Shown here piece after piece: positions 17,997-26,564 of a DNA stretch of 64,000 nucleotides. Origin of the DNA: Arcobacteraceae bacterium (GTDB lineage Bacteria; Campylobacterota; Campylobacteria; Campylobacterales; Arcobacteraceae); contig JALNYH010000005.1 in NCBI GenBank assembly GCA_023229945.1, positions 1 to 64,000 on the forward strand, in the 5' to 3' direction. The translations under genes were made by a program, and so were the position numbers. The notes under the pieces were generated by a model that ran no database searches, was not told where the DNA came from, and saw only the letters and a program-made list of their open reading frames with translations. The first letter of the stretch is position 1. Each line of letters opens with the position of its first letter.

Positions 17997-19001
17997 GTGA
18001 GATTTTTATTTCGTAAATTATTTGCCACGATTGGATTGAAATATATACCATTGGTAGTATTAATATTGATTTTATTGCAATTTGCATTTGGTATTTTAAA
18101 ATCTACATATATAGAGTTTCCTTTAGATAAATCACTAAATCCTAAAGCATCAGAACATTTTGTAAATGCAATGCAATATAAATTGATGATAAATAAACTT
18201 CATGGGATAGTTGATTATGATAATGTCTTAATGAAACCATTTTTAAATAAGATGAATGAGGAGTATGAAAAAGGTAAAGCATTGCTTCCCCATAATTCAG
18301 CGGAAGATGTATATTGGTATGTAATTCTTTATAGAGGTATTCACGGTATAGGAGGTATACCAGATGATTATGATATGTCAATGGCTTATAAAAGTATATT
18401 ATCAAAAGAGGAATATGCTGAACATTACCAAGAAATAATCAATAAAATAAGGAGATTGGCAACAGATGATTTTAACTTTGATGTGCCAAGAATTACACAG
18501 TATAAATATGAGTTTATGGTGAATTTAGTTGATGAAGTTTTGTTAATTATAGATAGCTTGAAAAAAATCGATGAACAAATCTTTCTTAATCAATATTATG
18601 AAAAAGATATACGTGATATATATGCATATTATATAGATTTTTCTCAAAAGTATCTTCAATATGCAAATAAGCAAAATGAGAATTTGGTAGATTTTATAAC
18701 CAATAGAATTAGATTAAATGAATATATATTAAGTTTCAAAATACATCAAACAAGAAAAGCAAATTGTGATGCACAAGAATATATAAATTTAATAGAAAAT
18801 ATAAAACTTCTAAAACAGATGAGTTTAAAACCAGAATATAAAAATCAAACTTTTTATTATGAAAATATATTTAACAGCATAATGATATATGAAAGTATGA
18901 TAATAGCAGATAAATATTGTCCAAACTTAAAAGAAGAATCAGTAGAGGTATTAAAATATTTTAATCCAGAATTAGAAACAAAACTATATAAGGAACAATA
19001 A
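17997..19001 (+). CDS. Unrecognised membrane-anchored protein, first gene of two-gene unit
   Basis: I do not recognise this 334-residue protein. One N-terminal membrane helix (about 13-32, IGLKYIPLVVLILILLQFAF) is followed by an entirely helical, charged, probably periplasmic domain rich in Tyr, Asn and Lys. The start is GTG, nine bases after GAGGA. A TATAAT box lies 40 bp upstream. The next gene begins at the base after its stop codon, so the two products are very likely made together and may interact. Its AT-rich codon use is unlike the conserved core genes. Confidence 0.6.
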   Translation: MRFLFRKLFATIGLKYIPLVVLILILLQFAFGILKSTYIEFPLDKSLNPKASEHFVNAMQYKLMINKLHGIVDYDNVLMKPFLNKMNEEYEKGKALLPHNSAEDVYWYVILYRGIHGIGGIPDDYDMSMAYKSILSKEEYAEHYQEIINKIRRLATDDFNFDVPRITQYKYEFMVNLVDEVLLIIDSLKKIDEQIFLNQYYEKDIRDIYAYYIDFSQKYLQYANKQNENLVDFITNRIRLNEYILSFKIHQTRKANCDAQEYINLIENIKLLKQMSLKPEYKNQTFYYENIFNSIMIYESMIIADKYCPNLKEESVEVLKYFNPELETKLYKEQ

Positions 19002-20723
19002 ATGATAACACAAGAGTATGAGTTAAGTGTAACAGCATTTGAAAGTGAAGAAGCTTACAAACAGTATCAAGATACTTCAAAAGCCCTTGATGCATTTTGT
19101 AGCAGTGTTAATTTTCTTGATACCGTTATTACAAATAAAGCCTTTGATTTAGTAGTTGATTTTTGTGGTGAAACAGGAGATGTTCAAAATAGTGTAAAGA
19201 TATTTTCACCAGTTTTACAAGAAGGACAAAGTGAACGAGAAATATTTATAGAAGTTGGTGGAAAAGTTGTAGAAACAATAACCCAATCAGCATTTGAAGC
19301 AGGTGGTGCAAGAGCTGGACAAATAATTGGTACTGCTGTATTTGCAACAGGGAGTATTTCAACTTCTGGACTTGCATCTGCTCCTGCATTTATAATGGGG
19401 GCTACTACAGGAGGGGCAGTTTATTTAGCTGGAAAATATATAGGTATCCCAATAGGGGAAGCAGTTGGTGAATACTCAAAAGAGTATTGGGGTGAAGTTT
19501 ATGATAGGTATATAAAAGAAAAAGGCACTCTTAGTAACAACAAGATAGATGTAATAAATACACAAACAAATGAAATAACAACCTATGGAATAGATGAGAA
19601 TAGTAATATTGTTCCTGAATATCAAACAGACCTCACAACAAATACAGTTGTCCTATTACAACCAAACCAAACCATCTCCCATGTAGCACAAAATACCCCA
19701 TATAGTTCAGATGAACTACTAGAGTATAATAACCTAAGCCAAGAAGAGGCTAAAAGACTTCCCGTAGGATATGTAGTACAAATACCAAAAGGTGTAAATA
19801 ATATAGAGGGTGGCTATGGGATAATAAAAGAGTATGAGAGTTATGATGGGAGTAAAATATACTATGTTCCAAATCAATACGGTAGTAAAGATGTAGTAAC
19901 TATAGATAAAGAGGGTAATTTAATACGAAATGATGTAGAGACTAATTATGACCTTATGCTTTTAATGAGAGCTGATGAACAAAGCCAAGAGTATGTAAAT
20001 AAAATAGATATAAGTAAACTTGAGAAATACGCATCCAGCGGATATATAATGAGTGACGCTAGTTTCTATGAGCCAAATAGCCAAACAATATCATATGAGA
20101 GAGAAGATGGAAGTATCTGCCAAATAACATATGATACCAATAATGACCTTCTAATATATGGTGACCCAAGTAACCCACAGAAGATAACCTTTACAGATGA
20201 TAAAGGGGATTATCAAGTGTGGGAGAGAGATAAGAACGGAGAGTTTGTAAGAATAAACTCCATAGACTACTCAGTAGTAACAAATACTGCTATCAATCAA
20301 ATAGGTAGCCTTATAATATCTAATAACCCAGATTTTTCAAATATCGAGAAAATAGCAGTTAGTACAAGTGTAGCTACTATAGCAGATTTTGCGACATATA
20401 AAGGTACGGATGAGTTTAATAGTAGCCAAGAGGGTGTAGATAACCTAAAAGGTGCAGTAGTGTCATTTGCCGTATCTTCATACTTTGCAAAAAATGATAA
20501 TATATCCGATTTGCTTGGGATGGATGGGACATTTTTGGGTGATTTGGCTGATTTTACAGTTTCTTTTACCACTTCATATAGTATAGGTGTACTTGCAAAT
20601 AACGGTTTTAGCTTTGATGCTTTGTCAAATGCATTTTCGTCAACAACAAACTCAGCAACAGGTGCAATAACTCCTTCATCATATTCTACGGCACTTACTT
20701 GTAGACTCATAAATATTTTTTAG
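19002..20723 (+). CDS. Glycine-zipper and LysM-like domain protein, possibly a truncated effector
   Basis: This 573-residue protein of unknown family has a helical start, a glycine/alanine-rich hydrophobic hairpin at about 100-160 (GARAGQIIGTAVFATGSIS, FIMGATTGGAVYLAGKYIG) and a LysM-like segment at about 213-265 (ISHVAQNTPYSSDELLEYN, LPVGYVVQIPKG). Beta-rich repeats such as YEREDGSICQITYDTNNDLL follow, then a second small-residue-rich region. The layout recalls secreted or pore-forming toxins with a peptidoglycan-binding part. The last residues (TALTCRLINIF) fit poorly with what precedes them, so the C-terminus may have been lost. No signal peptide. The function is a guess. Confidence 0.6.
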   Translation: MITQEYELSVTAFESEEAYKQYQDTSKALDAFCSSVNFLDTVITNKAFDLVVDFCGETGDVQNSVKIFSPVLQEGQSEREIFIEVGGKVVETITQSAFEAGGARAGQIIGTAVFATGSISTSGLASAPAFIMGATTGGAVYLAGKYIGIPIGEAVGEYSKEYWGEVYDRYIKEKGTLSNNKIDVINTQTNEITTYGIDENSNIVPEYQTDLTTNTVVLLQPNQTISHVAQNTPYSSDELLEYNNLSQEEAKRLPVGYVVQIPKGVNNIEGGYGIIKEYESYDGSKIYYVPNQYGSKDVVTIDKEGNLIRNDVETNYDLMLLMRADEQSQEYVNKIDISKLEKYASSGYIMSDASFYEPNSQTISYEREDGSICQITYDTNNDLLIYGDPSNPQKITFTDDKGDYQVWERDKNGEFVRINSIDYSVVTNTAINQIGSLIISNNPDFSNIEKIAVSTSVATIADFATYKGTDEFNSSQEGVDNLKGAVVSFAVSSYFAKNDNISDLLGMDGTFLGDLADFTVSFTTSYSIGVLANNGFSFDALSNAFSSTTNSATGAITPSSYSTALTCRLINIF

Positions 20724-20757
20724 TTCTTTTTTTGACTTTGATCATTCGTTTTTTATC

Positions 20758-21003
20758 TCAAAATAAAATGCTCTTTCTTTTGGATACTTTTTCAATTTTT
20801 GAGAAAGTTTCATCTAAAACTTCTGAAAATAAGCATGATAATCCTATTCCAAAAACACCTTTCTTAGAAAAAATAAATGTACAAATATCCTTATATTGGA
20901 ATGATATATCTTGATATTGTTAATAGATAGAAAAAGATGAAAGAAGTAATACTAAAAAGATAAATCTAAGCTTGTAGATTTTATCAAAGTTTGACATATC
21001 CAT
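20758..21003 (-). pseudogene. Small membrane protein gene interrupted by an in-frame stop
   Basis: One reading frame on the minus strand runs 82 codons from ATG 21003 to TGA 20758 and is broken only by TAA at 20920-20922. The first part has a membrane helix (LRFIFLVLLLSSFSIY). The part after the stop (QYQDISFQYKDICTFIFSK, then GVFGIGLSCLFSEVLDETF) has ordinary protein composition and no further stops. The ATG lies three bases after the stop of the upstream gene. A single base change at the TAA would restore the gene, although readthrough or sequencing error are alternatives. Product unrecognised. Confidence 0.6.
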
Positions 21004-21006
21004 CTT

Positions 21007-21429
21007 TCAAAACTCTAAGTTTTGAGGTACATTTTCATACCATGGTGTTTTTGTATCTTTAGTATTTTTGCAAATTATTTTATATGCTAAAAAGAAGTCT
21101 TTTAATTCACAAAAAACTCTTGAAAGATTATACTTCTTGATATGCTCATAATCATAAATAAATCTGTCTCTATCATTTTCAAATTCACTCCAATCATCAC
21201 CAAAATCATTCAAAACACAAACTACGACAAACCAACATGAATATGAAAGATTATAATGAGGTTTATTGCTTCTATCGTAAAGGTCTTTATCAAAAAAAAG
21301 GTCTAAATGTTTAAATCCTTTATAGCTATTAATAGCACTAAAATCATAAAGGTGTGTTTTAAAAAACTCATAATGTTTGTTTCTTTCTAAAACCTTTTTG
21401 GCTTTTTGCATATGATTATTTTCTATCAT
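21007..21429 (-). CDS. Hypothetical protein
   Basis: This is an unrecognised 140-residue soluble protein rich in aromatic and charged residues (HYEFFKTHLYDFSAINSYKG, DDWSEFENDRDRFIYDYEHIK). An internal ATG seven codons in is an alternative start. It lies 47 bp downstream of abiEii and three bases upstream of the broken small gene, all on the minus strand, so it may be carried with the AbiE unit. It has no signal peptide or membrane helix. Confidence 0.6.
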   Translation of the reverse strand: MIENNHMQKAKKVLERNKHYEFFKTHLYDFSAINSYKGFKHLDLFFDKDLYDRSNKPHYNLSYSCWFVVVCVLNDFGDDWSEFENDRDRFIYDYEHIKKYNLSRVFCELKDFFLAYKIICKNTKDTKTPWYENVPQNLEF

Positions 21430-21476
21430 TTTTGATAAACTCTTCTTCCCTTACAATTTTTACTTCCTGCACCATT

Positions 21477-22370
21477 TCAGTCCACTTTGATTTTGATATT
21501 CCCAATTACCGCCATAAAAAACTCTTTTGACCAAAGTTCTATTTCTTTGATATCTTTGAGAAAAGGCTGTACATCATTTTTTGCTTTAGAAACATCAAGA
21601 GTTTCTATTCTTTGTAAAAGTAGATTTTTGATACTTTCTTTTGTAAGTTCTTGAGGTATTTCTATACCATTAAATTCAAGATATCTGCAACTTTGTGTTA
21701 GTCTTGATTGTAGATGCTTGGTATCAAGCTCTACATCATTTGCAATATACCAAACAAGATCATACCAATCTCGCCCTTTTGCTCTTGTACTCCACGCCCG
21801 ACATAATATTGCGTGCATTTTCCCAGCGTATAGAGAGGGGAGAGTAAACGCATTTATTGAAAATGCTCTTGGGATTAGTCTAATAACATTTTGTGTTTGG
21901 AAATCTAGTGGTGGATTTGTATCTACTTCTAATTTTATTTTCACTGCTCGGTCTTTTTGGATTTTGTTTGTGATATCTTTTGGGGCATTTATATTTATTA
22001 AATGCTCTATAGTATTTCCTTTTATAAATGCCGATGCTATTGCACTATCTTGATTTTTTTCTTTTATTTCTATTGTTACATCAAATCCGAATGATTTTAA
22101 AGTGTCAATAATGGCTGCTTGGAATGGTTTTAAATCAAAATTTTTGTTTGGTTCAAGAAGTAAAAAATCTAAATCTTCTGAAAATCTTGGAAGATTGTGA
22201 AGTATTCGTAGAGCTGTTCCTCCATAAAAAGCTGAGTGCTTGAAAAATCCAGCATCATATAAACCTAAAAGAATTATTTCTTGAAGTATTTCTCTTAGTG
22301 CATCATAGGTACTATTTGAATTTGATAAATCATATTTCTGTAGCATTTTTTCAAGTGCTGGATGTGTCAT
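21477..22370 (-). CDS. abiEii: AbiEii-type nucleotidyltransferase toxin
   Basis: This 297-residue protein has the AbiEii/AbiGii signature: FYGGTALRILHNLPRFSEDLDFLLLEP holds the GG(T/S)-x-DxD catalytic motif near residues 47-70, and a lysine-bearing VKIKLEVDTNP strand is followed by LPSLYAGKMHAILCRAW and KGRDWYDLVWYI. AbiEii is the bacteriostatic nucleotidyltransferase toxin of the type IV AbiE system. Related enzymes modify tRNA ends. The gene overlaps abiEi by 4 bp (ATGA), with the antitoxin gene first. Confidence 0.93.
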   Translation of the reverse strand: MTHPALEKMLQKYDLSNSNSTYDALREILQEIILLGLYDAGFFKHSAFYGGTALRILHNLPRFSEDLDFLLLEPNKNFDLKPFQAAIIDTLKSFGFDVTIEIKEKNQDSAIASAFIKGNTIEHLININAPKDITNKIQKDRAVKIKLEVDTNPPLDFQTQNVIRLIPRAFSINAFTLPSLYAGKMHAILCRAWSTRAKGRDWYDLVWYIANDVELDTKHLQSRLTQSCRYLEFNGIEIPQELTKESIKNLLLQRIETLDVSKAKNDVQPFLKDIKEIELWSKEFFMAVIGNIKIKVD

Positions 22371-23008
22371 GTGAGTTTTCCTTTTTCTAGGATTAAAGAT
22401 AGAGTCTTTAGATTTCTTGATTTATATGCTGTTGCTATTTGGTCGATTAGATTGGTATCCAATTTTATAGTGATATCAAGTCTTAAATCATATTTGAGAT
22501 ATTGTATCATCGCATTTTGTGTAAGTGTGCCTATACCTCTATCATATCGTATTTTATCACACAAAGCTTTTTCTGGCGTGGCTATAAATCTTCCACCATC
22601 TTCTTCATCATAAATCCAATCAACCCCCAAAGAGTAAGCTTGTAATGGTATTTTTTTGTAGCTAAATCTCCCAATAGGAGTCTCAAAAAGTTTTTCATGG
22701 GAGGCTGTAGCAGATGTCACTTCACTAACTCTTTCAGGTATCATTCCGTAATAACTTAAAGCATAATCAAAAGATACATATGATGGTGTGTAAATCATAT
22801 TAGCTACAGTTATTAAATCAATAGGTTTGTTTAGGTATGGTTTGGAAAAAGTATAAAAACCTTTTTTTAGTCTTATTAATTCACCATTTTTTACAAGATT
22901 TGATATTTTATCATTGACATTACTAACAGATTTTTCAAGTAATGAATATATCATCTCATGTGAAAATACGGATAATGGTAAAGCATTTCTTAGTTGTATT
23001 GTTTTCAT
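22367..23008 (-). CDS. abiEi: AbiEi-type antitoxin/repressor
   Basis: This 213-residue protein has an N-terminal winged-helix region (FSHEMIYSLLEKSVSNVNDKISNLVKNGEL, then IRLKKGFYTF) and the AbiEi antitoxin core (YTPSYVSFDYALSYYGMIPE, IATPEKALCDKIRY). AbiEi neutralises AbiEii without forming a stable complex and represses its own operon by binding inverted repeats upstream. The 3' end of tRNA-Leu lies 138 bp upstream, a common insertion site for such defence modules. Confidence 0.92.
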   Translation of the reverse strand: MKTIQLRNALPLSVFSHEMIYSLLEKSVSNVNDKISNLVKNGELIRLKKGFYTFSKPYLNKPIDLITVANMIYTPSYVSFDYALSYYGMIPERVSEVTSATASHEKLFETPIGRFSYKKIPLQAYSLGVDWIYDEEDGGRFIATPEKALCDKIRYDRGIGTLTQNAMIQYLKYDLRLDITIKLDTNLIDQIATAYKSRNLKTLSLILEKGKLT

Positions 23009-23146
23009 AAAATGTATTATATCATAAATTCATTATTTTGTATAGATAATCCACTAATATGATATTAAAGGTATAAATTCATAAGTAATAATAGTTAAAA
23101 AGTATAATGATAAATATTAGGTTTTATTTTTGAAAAAATTGTTTTA

Positions 23147-23231
23147 TGGTGCGGACGGGGGGATTTGAACCCCCACACACGTAATGCACTACCACCTCAA
23201 GGTAGCGTGTCTACCGTTCCACCACGTCCGC
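23147..23231 (-). tRNA. tRNA-Leu (anticodon GAG)
   Basis: The reverse strand folds as a class II tRNA: acceptor GCGGACG pairs with CGTCCGC, discriminator A and encoded CCA follow, and the T-arm is GGGGG-TTCAAAT-CCCCC. The anticodon stem CTACC/GGTAG encloses TTGAGGT, giving anticodon GAG. A long variable arm identifies leucine. Length 85 bases. Its 3' end faces the AbiE block. Confidence 0.96.
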
Positions 23232-23251
23232 AAAAAGAAAATATTGGAGAA

Positions 23252-23285
23252 AAAAATCCAAGAAGTTAAACTCCTTGGATTTTAA
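23252..23285 (-). terminator. Rho-independent terminator of atpE
   Basis: On the minus strand, AAAATCCAAGGAGTT and AACTTCTTGGATTTT form a long near-perfect hairpin that runs into a T-tract, about 20 bp after the atpE stop and before tRNA-Leu. Confidence 0.8.
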
Positions 23286-23305
23286 AAGTTATACTAAACT
23301 ATCTA

Positions 23306-23608
23306 TTAAAGGAAAGGGTTAGCATAAAGAGCTATAAGAGCGATAACAAGTGTATAGATAACTTGTGCTTCGATCATAGCAAGAGCGATAAACATTGTTA
23401 CCATCAATTTACCACCAAGACCTGGGTTTCTAGCAGTACCAGCAATTGTTGCAGCAGCAGCATTACCCATACCTATAGCACCACCAAGTGCAGCTAAACC
23501 TAAACCAACACCTGCAGCAACTACAGAGTAAGCTTTTATCATTGACTCACCATCATTAGCAAATGCAACACCAGCAAGAGCTAGCATTAAAAGAACGATT
23601 TTTTTCAT
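23306..23608 (-). CDS. atpE: F1Fo ATP synthase subunit c with signal peptide
   Basis: This is the proton-conducting ring subunit of ATP synthase in the inner membrane. After a signal peptide (KKIVLLMLALAGVAFA) come two membrane helices joined by the polar loop ARNPG. Helix 1 has the glycine-zipper GVGLGLAALGGAIGMGNAAA. Helix 2 carries the ion-binding glutamate in LAMIEAQVIYTLV. Its 100 residues exceed the usual 70-80 because of the signal peptide, a feature typical of Campylobacterota. The gene stands apart from the main atp operon, also normal for that phylum. Confidence 0.95.
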   Translation of the reverse strand: MKKIVLLMLALAGVAFANDGESMIKAYSVVAAGVGLGLAALGGAIGMGNAAAATIAGTARNPGLGGKLMVTMFIALAMIEAQVIYTLVIALIALYANPFL

Positions 23609-23855
23609 TCAAAACTCCTAAAAATTTCTAAGTTTGTTTCGGCTTGCGTATCCCTACTAAAAACTTGATTGCGAATTTTACTATAATTAATATTAAAATT
23701 TATTTAAACACAGTTAAAATGTCTCAAAGGTTCAAAGGTATAAAATATGCACTTTAAAGTAGTAAATATAAAAATTTAAAATTTAGTATTTAATTAAGAC
23801 AATTTTTATCCTATTTAGTTTAAAATGTCAAAAGAGATTAAAAAAGGTTGACAAA

Positions 23856-25037
23856 ATGGAAGTTTATTTAGACAATAATGCTACTACGATGGTTGATCCA
23901 CAAGTTTTTGCTGAGATGGAGCCGTTTTTTTGTAAGATTTACGGAAATCCAAACTCCTTGCATAAATTTGGTAGTGGAACACATCCAAAGATGTTAGAGG
24001 CACTTGATTATTTGTATGAAGGAATTGGGGCTGATGATAAGGATGATGTGGTAATAACCGCAAATGCAACAGAGAGTAATAACTGGGTTTTAAAATCTAT
24101 TTGGGTTGATAAGATACTAAATGGTGATAAAAAACATATAATTACATCTGAGGTTGAACATCCTGCAATAACTGCTACATGTAAATTTTTGGAGTCTCAA
24201 GGTGTGAGTGTGACATATCTTCCTGTAAATGAAGAAGGTGTACTTGAAGCTCATACTGTAAAAGACTTTATAAGAGATGATACAGCACTTGTAACTATAA
24301 TGTGGGCAAACAATGAAACAGGGAAAATCTTCCCTATCAAAGAAATAGGAGCAATCTGTAGAGAAAAAGGGGTACTTTTTCACACTGATGCTACTCAAGC
24401 AATAGGTAAAGTAAAAGTTGATGTACAAGACTCCAATGTAGATATGATGTCTTTTTCGGCTCATAAGTTTCATGGACCAAAAGGTATTGGTGGACTTTAT
24501 ATAAAAGCTGGTGTAGAGCTTAGTTCTTTTATGCACGGCGGTGAGCAAATGGGTGGAAGAAGAGCTGGAACTGTAGATGTGGCTTCTATGGTAGGTATGG
24601 GATGGGCTATGAAGCTTGCAACTTCAACTATGGCTCTAGCTTATGAAGAAAATCATGTAAGAAAGCTAAGAGATAAGCTAGAAAATGCTTTGCTAGAACT
24701 TCCTGATACTATACTAATAGGTGGCAAAGATAACAGAACTCCAAATACATCTTTGATAAGCTTTAGAGGAATAGAGGGTGAATCAATGCTTTGGGATTTA
24801 AACCAAGCGGGCATTGGTGCTAGTACTGGTTCGGCGTGCGCAAGTGAAGATTTGGAAGCAAATCCAGTAATGAACGCATTTGGAAGTGATAGTGAACTAG
24901 CTCATACTGGAGTTAGATTTAGTTTAAGTAGATTTAATACAGACGAACAAGTAGATTATGCAATAGAAGTGATTAAAAAAGCGGTAATTAGACTTAGAGC
25001 GATTAGTTCTAGTTATGCGTATAAACCAAGAGACTGA
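23856..25037 (+). CDS. nifS: Cysteine desulfurase, NifS type
   Basis: This PLP enzyme takes sulfur from cysteine for Fe-S cluster assembly on the NifU scaffold encoded downstream. Seen: N-terminal YLDNNATTMVDP, the ATESNNW motif, the PLP lysine in SFSAHKFHGPKGIGGLY, and the catalytic cysteine in STGSACASEDLEANPVM. Its 393 residues are normal for the family. AAAGG precedes the ATG. The stop TGA lies inside the first unit of a microrepeat array (25031-25062), so the inserted cassette may have rewritten the last codons. In Campylobacterota, NifS and NifU serve as the general Fe-S system. Confidence 0.95.
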   Translation: MEVYLDNNATTMVDPQVFAEMEPFFCKIYGNPNSLHKFGSGTHPKMLEALDYLYEGIGADDKDDVVITANATESNNWVLKSIWVDKILNGDKKHIITSEVEHPAITATCKFLESQGVSVTYLPVNEEGVLEAHTVKDFIRDDTALVTIMWANNETGKIFPIKEIGAICREKGVLFHTDATQAIGKVKVDVQDSNVDMMSFSAHKFHGPKGIGGLYIKAGVELSSFMHGGEQMGGRRAGTVDVASMVGMGWAMKLATSTMALAYEENHVRKLRDKLENALLELPDTILIGGKDNRTPNTSLISFRGIEGESMLWDLNQAGIGASTGSACASEDLEANPVMNAFGSDSELAHTGVRFSLSRFNTDEQVDYAIEVIKKAVIRLRAISSSYAYKPRD

Positions 25038-25062
25038 GAAACTAAGTGACTGAGAGACTGAG
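25031..25062. repeat. Left 8-bp microrepeat array of cassette
   Basis: Four units of about 8 bp with the pattern NNACTRAG (AGACTGAG, AAACTAAG, TGACTGAG, AGACTGAG). The array recurs inverted at 25525-25562, bracketing the four-helix-bundle gene. Confidence 0.8.
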
Positions 25063-25065
25063 GGA

Positions 25066-25153
25066 GGAGCGTAAAGAAAATGTGAACTATTTCACATTTT
25101 TAGCTCCGCACGGCGATGTCTTTGTGCGAACAAAGTGAGTACAGACATACGCC
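25066..25153. other. Two strong hairpins upstream of the four-helix-bundle gene
   Basis: Hairpin 1 (25066-25107) has outer stem GGAGC/GCTCC and inner stem AAAATGTGAA/TTCACATTTT with loop CTAT. Hairpin 2 (25112-25153) has outer stem GGCG-TGTCT/AGACA-CGCC and inner stem CTTTGT/ACAAAG. This is a structured leader or element end, not coding. Confidence 0.7.
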
Positions 25154-25188
25154 TGAGTTCCTAAGATACAAAAGAAAGAGAGATTAAG

Positions 25189-25545
25189 ATGGGACTATAC
25201 AAAAAATTAGTTGTTTGGAATAAGTCCATGGATTTGGTGGAAAAGATTTATAAAGTTTCTTTGCCAGATGAAGAAAAATTTGGATTGGTTTCTCAGTTAA
25301 GAAGAAGTGCAGTGTCTGTTCCATCAAATATCGCAGAAGGCAATGGAAGAAATTCAGATAAGGATTTTTGTAGATTTTTAAATATTGCAATAGGTTCTTT
25401 ATTTGAAATGCAAACACAAATAGAGATATGTTTTAGATTAAAATATGTTCAAGAAGAACAGTATAATGAAATTATAAATTTGAGTAGAGAAGTTGAAGCA
25501 ATGTTGGCTAGTCTTATAAAAAAGCTTAGTCACTCAGTTTCTTAG
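25189..25545 (+). CDS. Four-helix-bundle protein, 23S rRNA-intervening-sequence (S23/IVP) family
   Basis: This 118-residue helical protein has the family signature: LVVWNKSMDLVEKIYKVS, QLRRSAVSVPSNIAEGNGR, then FCRFLNIAIGSLFEMQTQIEI. Relatives are encoded in 23S rRNA intervening sequences and as mobile cassettes elsewhere. The related Avd protein serves diversity-generating retroelements, but no reverse transcriptase is present here. It is wedged between nifS and nifU, which are normally adjacent, and its stop codon TAG lies inside the right microrepeat array. Function unknown; probably a selfish or RNA-binding element. Confidence 0.9.
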   Translation: MGLYKKLVVWNKSMDLVEKIYKVSLPDEEKFGLVSQLRRSAVSVPSNIAEGNGRNSDKDFCRFLNIAIGSLFEMQTQIEICFRLKYVQEEQYNEIINLSREVEAMLASLIKKLSHSVS

Positions 25546-25562
25546 TTTCTCAGTTACTCATA
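25525..25562. repeat. Right 8-bp microrepeat array of cassette, inverted
   Basis: On the minus strand this reads as units TAACTGAG, AAACTAAG, AAACTGAG, TGACTAAG, the same NNACTRAG pattern as the left array. It contains the 3' end of the four-helix-bundle gene. Confidence 0.8.
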
Positions 25563-25580
25563 AGCTCAAAAGGAGAAACA

Positions 25581-26564
25581 ATGGCAAAAGGTGATTTAAT
25601 AACAGGTTCAATTTGGGATGAGTATTCTAAAGAAGTACAAAGACGGATGAATAATCCATCACATATGGGTGAGCTTACAGAAGCTGATGCGGCTAGAATA
25701 GGTGGTAAGCTTATAGTAGCTGATTTTGGAGCTGAGAGCTGTGGAGATGCTGTAAGACTTTATTGGGTTTTAGATGAGACTACAAACAAAATAGTTGCGG
25801 CTAAGTTTAAATCTTTTGGTTGTGGTACGGCTATTGCTTCAAGTGATGTAATGACTGAACTTACACTTAATAAAACAGTAGATGAAGCGGTGAAAATCAC
25901 AAATATAGATGTGGAAAAAGCTCTAAGAGATGATGAAAATACTCCTGCAGTTCCTCCTCAAAAAATGCACTGTTCGGTAATGGCGTATGATGTTATCAAA
26001 AAAGCTGCAGGTATGTATAAAGGGGTTGATAGCGAAAGCTTTGAGACTGAATATATAGTTTGTGAGTGTGCAAGGGTGAGTTTGGAGACTTTGAGAGAAG
26101 TTATAAGAATAAATGACCTTACTACTGTGGAGCAAATTACAGATTATACAAAAGCTGGTGCTTTTTGTAAGTCATGTATTAGACCTGGTGGTCATGAGAA
26201 AAAAGATATTTATTTGGTTGATGTTTTGGCTGATGTTAGAAGAGAGATGGAAGAAGAGAAGCTAAAAACTGCAATTGAGCAAGGTTCAAGTGGTGTTGAT
26301 ATGGCATTTACTGATATGACTATGGTTCAAAAAATCAAAAAAGTTGAAGCTACACTTGATGAGTATATAAGACCTATGCTTGTAATGGATGGTGGTAATA
26401 TGGAAGTTATTGATATAAAAGAAAATTTACCACATTTTGATATTTATATAAGATACCTTGGTGCTTGTAGCTCATGTGCTAGTGGAAGTACAGGTACGCT
26501 TTATGCTATTGAGTCAGTTCTTAGACAAAAAGTAGATGAGAATATAAGAATTCTTCCTATATAA
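25581..26564 (+). CDS. nifU: Fe-S cluster assembly scaffold NifU
   Basis: This 327-residue modular scaffold has an N-terminal IscU-like domain with three cluster cysteines (AESCGDAVRLYW, FGCGTAIASSD, MHCSVMAYD). A central [2Fe-2S] domain has CEC and CKSC pairs (about 150-205), and a C-terminal Nfu domain has CSSC in YLGACSSCASGSTGTL. It accepts sulfur from NifS and passes clusters to target proteins. AAGGAG precedes the ATG. The four-helix-bundle cassette separates it from nifS. Confidence 0.96.
   Translation: MAKGDLITGSIWDEYSKEVQRRMNNPSHMGELTEADAARIGGKLIVADFGAESCGDAVRLYWVLDETTNKIVAAKFKSFGCGTAIASSDVMTELTLNKTVDEAVKITNIDVEKALRDDENTPAVPPQKMHCSVMAYDVIKKAAGMYKGVDSESFETEYIVCECARVSLETLREVIRINDLTTVEQITDYTKAGAFCKSCIRPGGHEKKDIYLVDVLADVRREMEEEKLKTAIEQGSSGVDMAFTDMTMVQKIKKVEATLDEYIRPMLVMDGGNMEVIDIKENLPHFDIYIRYLGACSSCASGSTGTLYAIESVLRQKVDENIRILPI

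Noticed and set aside
20732..20914. 60-codon plus-strand ORF after the glycine-zipper gene
   Set aside because: It is antisense to the more convincing interrupted small gene at 20758-21003.
25189..25545. Diversity-generating retroelement (Avd-like accessory protein)
   Set aside because: The protein family is related, but there is no reverse transcriptase gene or template/variable repeat nearby.
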